Assembly: GCA_900551305.1 (NCBI GenBank) | Contig: URVK01000006.1 | Location: 1-19,355, forward strand | Direction: 5' to 3' | DNA from: an uncultured Collinsella sp. | GTDB lineage: Bacteria; Actinomycetota; Coriobacteriia; Coriobacteriales; Coriobacteriaceae | DNA length: 19,355 nucleotides | Shown: positions 1-8,357 of the stretch, piece by piece | Layout of the letters: the number at the start of each line of letters is the position of its first letter | Numbering within the stretch: position 1 is the stretch's first letter | Position numbers and translations under genes: made by a program | Notes under the pieces: generated by a model | Seen by the model: the letters and a program-made list of their open reading frames with translations, nothing else | Told to the model about the DNA's origin: nothing | Databases searched by the model: none

Positions 1-1338
1 AAGCGCCTCATGGCCCCCTCGCTGGAGCGCGAAGCCCGCGCCAAGCTCACCGTTCGCGCGCAGACCGAGGCCATCAACGTCTTTGCCAAGAATCTCGAGG
101 GCCTGCTCTCGGCACGCCCCGTGCGCGGTGCCCGCGTGCTCGCGCTCGATCCGGGATACCGCACCGGCTGCAAGGTCGCCGTTATGGACGAGACCGGCAA
201 GCTGCTCGACCACGGCGTGGTCTACCCCACCAAGCCGCGCCACGACGTCGCCGGCACCAAGCGCGAGCTCGCCCGCCTCGTCAAAAAGGACAGCGTCAAC
301 ACCATCGTCATCGGCAACGGCACCGCCAGCCGCGAGACCGAGGAAGTCGTCTCGGAGTTCATCGCCGAGCAGGCGCCCAGCCTTCGCTACACCATCGTCA
401 ATGAGGCCGGCGCGTCGGTGTACTCCGCCTCCGAGCTCGCCAGTCAGGAATACCCCGACCTGGACGTCACCGTGCGTGGCGCCATGAGCCTGGGCCGCCG
501 CCTGCAGGATCCGTTGGCAGAGCTCGTTAAGATTCCGCCTCAGTCCATCGGCGTGGGCCAGTACCAGCACGACCTTGACCAGGCCGAGCTTTCGTGCACC
601 CTGGGCCACGTGGTGGAAGACGTCGTCAACCGTGTGGGCGTCGACGTCAACACCGCGAGCGCGAGCCTGCTGGGATACGTATCGGGCATCACGCCGAGCG
701 TGGCCAAGAACATCGTGGCCTACCGCGAGGAAAACGGCGCCTTTACCGATCGCCGCCAGCTTAAGAAGGTCCCCAAGCTGGGGCCCAAGGCATATCTCAA
801 CGCCGCGGGCTTCCTGCGCATCAGCGGCGGTAAGAACCCGCTCGACGCGACGAGCGTCCACCCCGAGAGCTACGAGGTAGCCACGGCCGTCTTGGAGCGC
901 GCCGGTGTGGCGGCCAGTGAACTCAGCCGTGGCGGCGTGCCCGATATCGAGCGCCGTCTGGGCAGCATCTCGACGCTGGCAAGCGACCTGGACTGCGGCA
1001 CCCTCACGCTCATCGACATCGTCAACGAGCTCAAGAAGCCCGGCCGCGACCCACGCGACGACGCGCCCGAGGTGGTCTTTAGCCGCTCGGCACTTTCCAT
1101 CGACGACCTGGAACCCGGCATGGAGCTCAAGGGCACGGTGCGCAACGTCGTCGACTTTGGCGCCTTCGTCGACGTGGGAGTGCACCAGGACGGCCTCGTA
1201 CACATCTCCAAGCTGGCCAACCGCTTTGTCAAGCACCCGAGCGACGTGGTGCGCGTCGGTGACACGGTCAAGGTGTGGGTCGAGAAGGTCGATCGCGACC
1301 GCAAGAAGATCTCGCTCGCCATGGTGCAGGGAAAGTAA
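1..1338 (+). CDS. tex: Transcription accessory / RNA-binding protein Tex, C-terminal part (5' end outside window)
   Basis: The frame is open from base 1, so the gene starts upstream; 445 residues are visible and the whole family is about 700-800 residues. Domains in order: a YqgF/RNase H-like fold starting at RVLALDPGYRTGCK (about residues 45-58), a helix-hairpin-helix region at about 200-275 (ELSCTLGHVVEDVVNRVGVD, then repeated helical hairpins ending FLRISGG), and a C-terminal S1 RNA-binding domain at about 372-443 (GMELKGTVRNVVDFGAFVDVG, then DGLVHISKL and KVDRDRKKISLAM). Tex is a cytoplasmic nucleic-acid-binding protein linked to transcription and RNA metabolism. The stop TAA is at 1336-1338. 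The domain order makes the assignment very secure. The intergenic inverted repeat begins only 11 nt after the stop. Confidence 0.96.
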   Translation, partial: KRLMAPSLEREARAKLTVRAQTEAINVFAKNLEGLLSARPVRGARVLALDPGYRTGCKVAVMDETGKLLDHGVVYPTKPRHDVAGTKRELARLVKKDSVNTIVIGNGTASRETEEVVSEFIAEQAPSLRYTIVNEAGASVYSASELASQEYPDLDVTVRGAMSLGRRLQDPLAELVKIPPQSIGVGQYQHDLDQAELSCTLGHVVEDVVNRVGVDVNTASASLLGYVSGITPSVAKNIVAYREENGAFTDRRQLKKVPKLGPKAYLNAAGFLRISGGKNPLDATSVHPESYEVATAVLERAGVAASELSRGGVPDIERRLGSISTLASDLDCGTLTLIDIVNELKKPGRDPRDDAPEVVFSRSALSIDDLEPGMELKGTVRNVVDFGAFVDVGVHQDGLVHISKLANRFVKHPSDVVRVGDTVKVWVEKVDRDRKKISLAMVQGK

Positions 1339-1349
1339 ACCGCCAAAGC

Positions 1350-1561
1350 AAAGGTACCCCCTGTAGCGATGTGCAAAATCGCGAGTATTCTGCAAATTCC
1401 ACCGTTCCGGATGCCCCTCAGAGACGAAAAAGCAAAAAACAGCCCCCGTTTTAGCGTCGTCAGAGCCAAAACGGGGGCCGTTCCATGCTTCGGTCAACTG
1501 ATAAAGACCTTTACCTTGCTGAATACTCTCAATTTTGCACGGCGCAGGCGGGGGTACCTTT
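1350..1561. repeat. Long imperfect inverted repeat filling the tex / transaldolase intergenic region
   Basis: Arms at 1350-1395 and 1516-1561 are inverted copies, each 46 nt, matching at about 37 of 46 positions by hand alignment with no gaps. Both arms begin AAAGGTACCCCC, then have 9 variable bases, then GTGCAAAAT, three partly variable bases, GAGTATTC, one variable base and GCAA. The 120-nt centre holds the terminator hairpin at 1442-1478. The left arm starts 11 nt after the tex stop and the right arm ends 2 nt from the transaldolase stop. The equal spacing of conserved blocks in both arms suggests a duplicated element, possibly a MITE- or REP-like family, and not a simple RNA stem. Confidence 0.75.
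1442..1478 (-). terminator. Rho-independent terminator for the transaldolase gene
   Basis: Perfect 11-bp stem, GCCCCCGTTTT at 1442-1452 against AAAACGGGGGC at 1468-1478, with a 15-nt loop. On the minus strand the hairpin is followed by a T-rich run (complement of the A-rich 1425-1439), which is the layout expected for a terminator acting on minus-strand transcripts from the transaldolase gene. On the plus strand the following bases are not T-rich, so it is less likely to end tex transcripts. Confidence 0.8.
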
Positions 1562-1563
1562 GC

Positions 1564-2269
1564 TTACGGCAGGATATGGAAACCGAGCGCCGCGATATCC
1601 TTGGCAAAGCCGCGGACGGTGTCGAGCGAGACCTCGTACGGGTCGCGACCGATGTTCTTGCGCTTGGCCAGGATGCTGTTGGGCACCGTAATGATCTGGC
1701 AACCGCAGGCTTCTGCCTGGTAAATGTTGATGAGCTCGCGCGTGGACGCCCACAGGACCTCACAGTTGGGCTTGATGGCGGCCTTCTTGACCGACTCCGT
1801 CATAAACGGAATGGGGTCGACGCCGGTGTCGGCGATGCGGCCGGCAAAGAGCGAGATGATGGACGGCGTCTCGGTGTCAACGGCCTCGACCATCTCGTCA
1901 ACCTGCTTAGGCGTAAAGATGGTGGTGACGTTGACCTTGATGCCGTCGGCCGAAAGCTTGCGCACCAGCTCGGCGGTGGACTCGCCCTTGGTGGTCACGC
2001 ACGGAATCTTGACGTAGACGTTCTCGGCCCAGGTAGCGATCTCGCGCGCCTCGACCTCCATTGGTCTCGACGTCGTCGGCAAAGACCTCAAACGAGACGG
2101 ACACATCGGTGATGTGGGCCAGGACCTCCTTGGCAAACGCGCGGTAATCCGTCACGCCGCCCTTCTTCATAAGGGACGGGTTGGTCGTGAAACCCTGAAC
2201 GTTGCCGTTCTCGTACATGTCGAGCATGCCCTCGAGGTTTGCACCGTCAGCGAACACCTTGATTGCCAT
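1564..2269 (-). pseudogene. Fructose-6-phosphate aldolase-like transaldolase, frameshifted
   Basis: The first part starts at ATG 2269 (MAIKVFADGANLEGM), preceded by AAAGGA at 9 nt. It runs through FTTNPSLMKKGG and SFEVFADD, then loses frame. The protein continues in another frame from MEVEAREIATWAENVYVKIP through the end FHILP at 1564. The junction is at 2061-2062: plus strand CCATTGG, where CCATGG would restore ...DDVET-MEVEAREI. The span is 706 nt; removing one T gives 234 residues, close to the FSA/TalC family size. The Schiff-base lysine is present (VYVKIP, Lys87 in restored numbering). The enzyme would interconvert fructose 6-phosphate with dihydroxyacetone and glyceraldehyde 3-phosphate, or act as a small transaldolase; the sequence does not decide which. 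The break may be an assembly error or true inactivation. A terminator follows. Confidence 0.88.
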
Positions 2270-2305
2270 CTGCCTGATTCCTTTCGCTTGCACATGGGCG
2301 TTAAA

Positions 2306-2334
2306 CTGCTAAACACTTTACCTACGTTTATCAA
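2306..2334 (-). promoter_or_regulatory. Candidate promoter of the transaldolase gene
   Basis: On the minus strand TTGATA (2329-2334) is followed after 17 nt by TAGCAG (2306-2311), about 36 nt upstream of the ATG. The -35 box is good and the -10 box is weak. The surrounding stretch 2270-2462 is 193 nt with no gene and is more AT-rich than its neighbours. It also holds a small 6-bp stem (AAACAC/GTGTTT, 2375-2390) of unclear meaning. Confidence 0.3.
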
Positions 2335-2462
2335 GGCGTGAGCTGCGGTTTTTTATCTTCTCGGCGAACGGTATAAACACCTCAGTGTTTGGATTGATAA
2401 ATCGATTGAGCATGCAAAAGCAAAGAGTCGCAGTTTGAGCAAACGTCAGAACGTGGGATTCA

Positions 2463-3290
2463 TTAGATGAGGCCGAAATGCTGCATCGCTGTGACGGTGC
2501 CGTCGTGTGCGACATCATCAGTCACGTAGTCGGCGAGCGCCTTGACCTCGGGCATAGCGTTGCCCATGGCCACGGCCGTCTCGACAGCGGCGAGCATACC
2601 CAGATCGTTGCCGGAATCGCCAAAGCCAAAGGTGCGCGCGTTGCCGGTGCGACCCAGGTATTCCAGCGCTCGCGCCACGCCCACGCCCTTGTCAATGCCC
2701 TTGGGGCTCAGCTCTCGATTCTGGCCACCGGTGTTGCACAGCTCAAACTCGCGATCGATAAAGCCGTCATCGTTGGCCACGCGAGCCAAACTGGGCACAC
2801 TGAGGCATACCTTGCCCACGCGCAGACTGCCGTCGACGCGCATTTCCTCGGTGCTGTGCACCACAGAAGTGCCGATCAGAGACGACTGCTCAACACCCGC
2901 GGGTTCCAGGGCAAAAGTAGCCACGTTGGTCTCGAAAAAGGCCTCAATCCCTGCCGCGGCCATACGGCGCGCAAGCTCCTCAATAACGTCCTCGTCAAAG
3001 CAGTCCTCATGCACCACGCGGCCCTCGACCTCGAGCGTCGCTCCCGCCATGGCAACGACACCCGCCGGGTTCAGCGCGCGCAGGCCATCGGCAATCAGCC
3101 ACAAGGGACGACCCGTGCAGATAAATGCCTGGTGACCCGCATTGCGCAGACGATGAAACGCCTCGACGACCGCCTGCGAGGGGTGAACCGCCGAAAAGTC
3201 CTTGTCGGTCATGTTGTCGGGATCGAACGACGTCAGCGTGCCGTCCACGTCAAAAAAGAGCACGGCGGAATCGGGGCACGCATCAATCAT
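2463..3290 (-). CDS. Cof-type HAD-IIB phosphatase
   Basis: 275 residues, intact. Motif I is FFDVDGTLT with nucleophile Asp14 and acid/base Asp16. Motif II is the ICTGR segment. The motif III lysine is in LSPKGIDKG. Motif IV is GFGDSGNDLGML with Asp225 and Asp229. The cap sits between motifs II and III, as in the Cof/YbiV/SupH group (HAD subfamily IIB). Such enzymes are cytoplasmic Mg-dependent phosphatases of sugar phosphates or of phosphorylated cofactors; the exact substrate cannot be read from sequence. Start ATG 3290 has AAAGGA 7 nt upstream. It is transcribed divergently from rlmKL, and the transaldolase gene follows 193 nt downstream on the same strand. That could suggest a sugar-phosphate theme, but they need not be one operon. 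Confidence 0.92.
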   Translation of the reverse strand: MIDACPDSAVLFFDVDGTLTSFDPDNMTDKDFSAVHPSQAVVEAFHRLRNAGHQAFICTGRPLWLIADGLRALNPAGVVAMAGATLEVEGRVVHEDCFDEDVIEELARRMAAAGIEAFFETNVATFALEPAGVEQSSLIGTSVVHSTEEMRVDGSLRVGKVCLSVPSLARVANDDGFIDREFELCNTGGQNRELSPKGIDKGVGVARALEYLGRTGNARTFGFGDSGNDLGMLAAVETAVAMGNAMPEVKALADYVTDDVAHDGTVTAMQHFGLI

Positions 3291-3332
3291 ATGGGTTCCT
3301 TTCGGGGGCGAGAGTAAACGAAGTATCCATCA

Positions 3333-3338
3333 TATAAT
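3333..3338 (+). promoter_or_regulatory. -10 element (TATAAT) of the rlmKL promoter
   Basis: A consensus TATAAT lies 27 nt before the rlmKL start codon in the 75-nt divergent gap. No good -35 hexamer sits 16-18 nt upstream. On the minus strand the same place reads TATGAT (3329-3334), so the HAD gene may use an overlapping divergent promoter. Confidence 0.5.
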
Positions 3339-3365
3339 GGAGCGACGCAACCAGAGAGGTCACCC

Positions 3366-5860
3366 ATGGAATTTTACGCAAGCTGCCCCGAGGGCTTTGA
3401 GTCCGCACTCGCCGATGAGCTTAAACGCCTCGGGCTTTCGCATGTTCGCCGGCTGAAGGGCCGCGCTACATTTGAGGGCGAGCTCGAAGAAGGCTACCGC
3501 GCCTGTCTGTGGTCGCGCCTGGCGAGCCGTGTGTTCGTGGTACTCGGGCGCTTTGAGGCGCAGGATGCCGATGAACTGTACGATAGCGTTTACGACATCG
3601 CCTGGGAGACCATCATCCGCCCCGGCGCCACCATCGCCATCACCGCCCGCGGCGTGACCGAGCAGCTGCGCAACACGCGCTTCTCGGCCCTGCGCGCCAA
3701 AGACGCGCTGTGCGACCGTCTGGCCGAGACCACGGGCCGTCGCGCCGACGTCGATGCCGCCGACCCCGATGTTCACCTGTTGCTTTCGCTGCGTCAGCGC
3801 CGCGCGAGCATCAGCCTGGACCTTTCGGGCGACCCGCTGTTCAAGCGTCTGCCGCCCGCTGCGACTCGTGCCGGCGAGGACAGCGTCGTGTTGCGCCCCG
3901 ACTACGCCGCCCTGGTGCTGGCGCAGGTCGGCTGGACCGCACTATGCGAGCGCGAGCTGACGGCCGACGATTACGAAAACGAAGCCCTTCCCACGCTGAT
4001 CGATGCCTCGTGCGCCGGCGGCGGTCTGCTGCTGGAGGCCGTGAACATTCTGACCGACCGCGCCCCGGGCGCCGCACGCGAGCGCTGGGGCTTTGAGGGC
4101 TGGCAGCTGCACGACGCTGTCCTGTGGGAGCAGCTGCTTGCCGAGCGCGCATCGTGGCCGTAGACATCGACCCCGCCGCCCGCAAGACTGCCGAGCGCAT
4201 GGTCAAGTGCGCCGGCTACAAGCGTTTTGTCGACTTTTGTGCCGCCAAGCCCGCCACCGTGCTGGACCATGCGGGCGCCGTCGCCGGTGCCGCCCTGGTC
4301 GCGGACACGACCGAGACCCCGCTTTCGCTCATGCACGATGCCATGACGCTCATCGGCGAGCTGCGCCGCGCCCCCGAGCTCGCTTCGGCGCCGGTCGCCG
4401 CTCTCACCCGCGACGGCTTGCTGGCCCGCGCGCTCCACGCCGAGCCCGAGCGCTCGATCGCCGTCATGCCCAATAACGAGGAGGCGGCTCTTGAGGTTTG
4501 GCCCTCACTCGACCACGCCGCTGCAGCGTTTGAGGCTGCGACCAGCGCGGATGCCGAGGCCGAGGTTGCGGATGCCAACGAAGCCAACGACGAAGCCGCC
4601 GCTTCCTCCATGCCCGAACCTGCCGCCACGCTCGACTTGGGCGACGGCAAGCCGCTGCCCGTGCTCATCCCGGAGTCCGAGCAGTTCTCCAACCGCCTGC
4701 GCAAGAATGCCCGTCTGCGCCGCAAGTGGGCCAAGCGCGAGGGCGTGAGCTGCTATCGCGTCTACGATGCCGACCTGCCCGACTACTCCGCTGCCATCGA
4801 CCTGTACGAGGGTTGCCCGCAGACGCCGGGCCGCTGGCTCGTCATCGCCGAATACGCCGCGCCCAAGACCATCGACCCCGCGCTGGCCCAGGCCCGCATG
4901 CTCGACATCTTGGCCATCGCGCCGCGCATCCTTGATGTTCCGGCCGAGCATGTGCACGCCAAGGCCCGCATGCGTTCGCGTGGCGGCTCGCAGTACGGCA
5001 AGCAGGGCGCCGGCAAGGGCGGATCGGGCGAGCGCGCCAATATCGCACGCCGTCGTCTGCCGCTCATCGAAGAGGGTGGACTCACCTTTGCCGTCAACTT
5101 TGATGACTACCTGGATGTGGGCATCTTCCTGGATCATCGCGTCACGCGCAACCTGGTGCGCGAGCACGCCAAGCAGGCGCGCCGCTTCCTCAACCTGTTT
5201 GCCTACACCGGCACTGCCACCTGCTACGCGGCCGATGGCGGCGTCGAGGAGACCGTGACGGTCGACCTTTCCAACACCTACCTGGACTGGGCCGAGCGCA
5301 ATATGCGCCAGAACGGCTTTGTTGGTCCGCAGCATCATTTTGTGCGCGACGACGTGCTCGCCTGGATTCGCGACCAGCGCCAGACGCGCAACCGCTGGGA
5401 CCTGATCTTTGTCGACCCGCCCACGTTCTCGAACTCGTCCAAGATGGGCCGCCGCACCTGGGATGTCCAGCGCGACCATGTTGAGCTTTTGGCCGGCGTA
5501 TCGCGCCTGCTCGCACAGGGCGGCCACGCCATCTTTAGCTGCAACCTGCGCGGCTTCCGCCCCGAGACACGCAAGCTCGCGCGCGCGGGCGTGGTGCTGG
5601 AGGACATTACGGCGCAGACCATCCCCGAGGATTTCGCACGCAACCAGAAGGTGCACCACTGCTATATCGTGCGCCGCCTGCCCATTGAGGACGCCATGGC
5701 CGAGGTCGGCTTTAGCGCCGAGGAGATTGCCGAGCGAACCGAGGAGCTGCGCAGCCCCGAAACCCGCAAGCCTCGCGCAACGGCGCCCGCGCACGCGCAG
5801 GCCGGCAACGGCAAGCCCAAAAAGAAAAAGTTCTACGCCAGCAAGCCCAAGGGCAAATAA
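3366..5860 (+). pseudogene. rlmL: Bifunctional 23S rRNA methyltransferase RlmL/RlmK, frameshifted in the RlmL half
   Basis: Start ATG 3366 follows AGAGAGG at about 6 nt. Order: THUMP-containing N-terminus (MEFYASCPEGFESALADEL, residues 1 to about 160), a first Rossmann methyltransferase domain (DASCAGGGLLLEA, from residue 213), an Ala/Glu-rich linker near 4480-4620, and a second methyltransferase domain with DLIFVDPPTFSNS (5402-5437), the RlmK-type catalytic loop. The first reading frame ends at a TAG at 4161-4163 soon after LLWEQLLAE-like residues. The protein resumes in another frame as ARIVAVDIDPAARKTAERM from about 4147. The span is 2495 nt, not a multiple of three, so at least one base (or a longer non-triplet segment) is missing near 4138-4150. 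RlmL makes m2G2445 and RlmK makes m7G2069 in 23S rRNA. The RlmL half also lacks an NPPY motif (see findings). The C-terminal tail is Lys-rich. Confidence 0.9.
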
Positions 5861-5864
5861 CGAA

Positions 5865-5929
5865 GTTGCGGTGGAATAGTTCTTAAAAATGCCTGGCAAA
5901 GGCCTAAACAGGAACTATTTCACCGCAAC
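5865..5929. repeat. 18-bp inverted repeat between rlmKL and kdpE (convergent gene ends)
   Basis: Arms GTTGCGGTGGAATAGTTC (5865-5882) and GAACTATTTCACCGCAAC (5912-5929) pair at 17 of 18 positions, with a 29-nt centre containing GCCTGGCAAAGGC. It sits 4 nt after the rlmKL stop and 25 nt before the kdpE stop, so it could end transcription in both directions, but neither side has a clear T-tract. The long, near-perfect arms also fit a dispersed repeat element. Confidence 0.7.
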
Positions 5930-5954
5930 TCATATTGGGATGGTGGTTGGCAAT

Positions 5955-6668
5955 CTAGCCTTGGGTGACCAGGCGATAGCCGATACCCACATGCGTCTGG
6001 ATATAGCGCGGGTGCGCGGGGTCGGACTCGATCTTCTTGCGCAGCGTGCCCATAAAGACGCGCAGGCTCGCCAGGTCGCTCTTAGTTGCCGTGCCCCAAA
6101 TCTCGTGCAGGATAAACTGGTGCGTTAGTACCTTGTCGGCGTTATGTGCCAGCAGGCACAAGAGCTTGTACTCAATCGGCGTCAGATGCAGCTCCTCGCC
6201 ATCCATCGTGGCAATGCCGGCATCAAAGTCGATATGCAGCTCACCGGTATCGAACGAGCCCTCGGAGGCAACACCACCCGTTTGCGCATACGAAAGGCGC
6301 CTGAGCGTCGTGCGAATGCGTGCAAGCAGTTCCTCGACCGAAAACGGCTTGGTCAGGTAGTCATCGGCGCCGGCATCGAGCGCGCGAATCTTGTCCGCGT
6401 CCTCGCTGCGCGCCGAGACCACGATGATCGGCATGCCCGACCATGCGCGCACCGACTCCACCACCTTGACGCCGTCCATATCGGGCAGGCCCAGATCGAG
6501 CAGCACGATGCTCGGTGCCTGCGATGAGGCGGCGGCGATGGCGGCATGGGCGGTCTCCACGGCCATATGACGCAAGCCGTGCGCCTCGAGCGCGGCAACA
6601 ATAAGGTTGCGGACGGCGGGATCGTCCTCAACGACCAAGATGAGCGGTTTTACGGCAGAGTTCGGCAC
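5955..6668 (-). CDS. kdpE: KdpE-like OmpR-family response regulator
   Basis: 237 residues from GTG 6668, which has AAGGAG 7 nt upstream; longer upstream starts lack such a site. Receiver domain 1 to about 120: acidic pair Glu14/Asp15/Asp16 (VVEDD), phospho-acceptor Asp58 (LLDLGLPDMDG), Ser85 (VVSARS) and Lys107 (LTKPF). C-terminal winged-helix DNA-binding domain about 140-235 (LTPIEYKLLCLLAHNADKV, then LRVFMGTLRKKIE and HVGIGYRL), typical of KdpE. The start lies 4 nt after the stop of the kdpD-like gene, so the two are translationally linked. KdpE normally activates kdpFABC under potassium limitation or osmotic stress. No kdpFABC is present here; the likely local target is kup. Calling it KdpE rests on overall similarity and the neighbouring kinase. 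Confidence 0.9.
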   Translation of the reverse strand: MPNSAVKPLILVVEDDPAVRNLIVAALEAHGLRHMAVETAHAAIAAASSQAPSIVLLDLGLPDMDGVKVVESVRAWSGMPIIVVSARSEDADKIRALDAGADDYLTKPFSVEELLARIRTTLRRLSYAQTGGVASEGSFDTGELHIDFDAGIATMDGEELHLTPIEYKLLCLLAHNADKVLTHQFILHEIWGTATKSDLASLRVFMGTLRKKIESDPAHPRYIQTHVGIGYRLVTQG

Positions 6669-6672
6669 AGCG

Positions 6673-8291
6673 CTACTCCTTATCAAACGAAACGTCGGCG
6701 ACGGGAAGCTCAATCGTAAAGACCGAGCCGTGCGGGTCCGCCGCGGCAACCTCTATGCTACCGCCATGCGCCAGCGCAATGGAGCGGCAGAGCGAAAGAC
6801 CCAGGCCCACGCTGCGATGGCTGTCGGCAAGACCGTGGTTGGCGGTGTAGAACGACTCAAAGATTCGCTCGCGGTCCTCGGGCGCAATGCCCGGGCCGTC
6901 ATCGGCCACCGAGCACGCCACGCGTCCATCGTCGACGCTAATCGAAATCATGATATGCGAGCCTGCGGGCGTATAGGTGATGGCGTTGTTCACCAGATTG
7001 ACCACCAGCTGCACCATCAGGCGCGCATCGACGTTGACGAGCGCCGGCTCATCGCACGCCACCACCTTAAGGTCGTGCTCGCGCACGGCAGGGTTCACGT
7101 GGCGCAGCGCCTCCTCCACGATATCGTCCATGAGCTCGAGCGTGGTCGACAGGCGCATACCGCCGCCCTCGAGCTTGGTGATGGCGAGCAGGTTCTCGAC
7201 GGTGGCGTTGAGCCATTGCGCATCCGAGCGAATGGACAGGAGCAGGCCGCGGCGCGTCTGGGCGTCGAGCACGGCGGTGCCGGTCGAGCCCTGGTCGAGC
7301 AGCACATCGGCATTGCCCGAAATACTGGTGAGCGGCGTGCGCAGGTCATGCGAGATGGAGCGCAGCAGGTTGGCGCGCAGCTGCTCATTTTTGGCAAGCA
7401 CCGCCGCCTCCTCGCGGGCCTCCATGGCGCGGGCGCGATCGAGCGCCAGCTCGCCTTCGCTCACGATGGCATCGGCAAGCGTCCGCTCCTCGTGCGTCAG
7501 CACGTCGGGCTCGGCAACGATAGCCAGCACGCCCACCACCGAGGTGGGGTCGCCCGAGCGCACGAAGCCGTCGCCTGTGCGAACCGTCAGGTAGATGCCA
7601 TAAAACGCCGAGCCGCCATAGGTGGCATCGAGCGGCGTTCCCACATAGGCGGACGCCGAGAGCCGCGGCGGCATCTGCGGCGCCAGCTCGTGCACCGGGG
7701 CGGCATCGCCCACGGCTGTGTACGTCGCACGCGGCAGCAGGTCATCGCCCTCGGCGTCGGCGCTGTACCACACGACCGGACAGCCCGAAAGACGCGCCAG
7801 CTGCGTGGCCATGGCGTGAACGATCTGCTGCTGATCGGCGCACCGCTGCAACATGCGATTGGTCTCGAGCACCATATGCGTGCGGCGGTCGCTAGCGGCA
7901 GCCTGTGCCAAGGCGCGGCCAACGCAATCGAGCTCGACACAAGCGAGACCACGAACATGATGAAGAACATGCCGGGATAGCCGCGGTCGATAAGCGACAG
8001 CGAGTAGCGCGGGTCGACAAACAAAAAGTTGTAGAGCGCCACGGCGGCAGCCGAGCTCAACAAGCAATACAGGCGACTCCAGGTAAAGAATGCGCACAGC
8101 TGAACGGCGAACACATAGACGATCATGATGCTCGGCGCGAGACCCGGATGGTCGAGCAGCGCGCCCACAATCGTCGCCGCGACCAGCAGCCCCACCGATA
8201 CGCAGGCGTCATACAGAGGAGTGCGGCGCGTCAGCGTTGTGCGCCGCCACCAAAAGCTATCGGCAATATCGCCGTCCGTACGGACGTCCAT
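6673..8291 (-). pseudogene. kdpD: KdpD-like sensor histidine kinase without the N-terminal KdpD/Usp region, frameshifted
   Basis: Start ATG 8291 follows GAGAGGGG at about 9 nt. Four membrane segments of a DUF4118 domain occupy residues ~25-125 (YNFLFVDPRYSLSL lies before the fourth). The frame is lost at about 7915-7921 after VSLVSSSIAL and resumes as RALAQAAASDRRTH. The span is 1619 nt; adding one base gives exactly 540 codons. Next come a GAF-like region (~150-275), HisKA with SISHDLRTPL (phospho-acceptor His315, restored numbering, codon 7348-7350), an N-box (VNLVNNAITYTP), and G-boxes (DDGPGI, GLGLSL) ending VSFDKE. Full-length KdpD is near 900 residues with an N-terminal KdpD and Usp region; that part is absent, so this is the short form. 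It would sense potassium or envelope stress and phosphorylate the adjacent KdpE. The frame break may be a sequencing error. Confidence 0.88.
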
Positions 8292-8310
8292 CAGCGTCCC
8301 GCCCCTCTCT

Positions 8311-8357
8311 CAAAAACAAAAACCACCACAAAGGGGACAGGCACCTTTGTGGTGGTT
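8311..8357 (-). terminator. Hairpin plus T-tract upstream of kdpD (terminator, attenuator or REP-like palindrome)
   Basis: Perfect 14-bp stem AACCACCACAAAGG (8321-8334) / CCTTTGTGGTGGTT (8344-8357) with loop GGACAGGCA. Read on the minus strand, the stem is followed by TTTGTTTTTG (8311-8320), as in an intrinsic terminator for transcripts coming from kup and the small gene. It ends about 20 nt before the kdpD start codon. An additional half-arm, TTGTGGTGGTT, recurs at 8362-8372. The core AAGGGGACAGGCACCTTT resembles REP-type palindromes known from many genomes. Confidence 0.65.

Noticed and set aside
4124..5860. Independent RlmK gene starting at the GTG 4124
   Set aside because: No Shine-Dalgarno precedes it, and the first residues are out-of-frame linker followed by the interior of the RlmL fold (IVAVDIDPAA). 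A frameshifted fusion explains it better.
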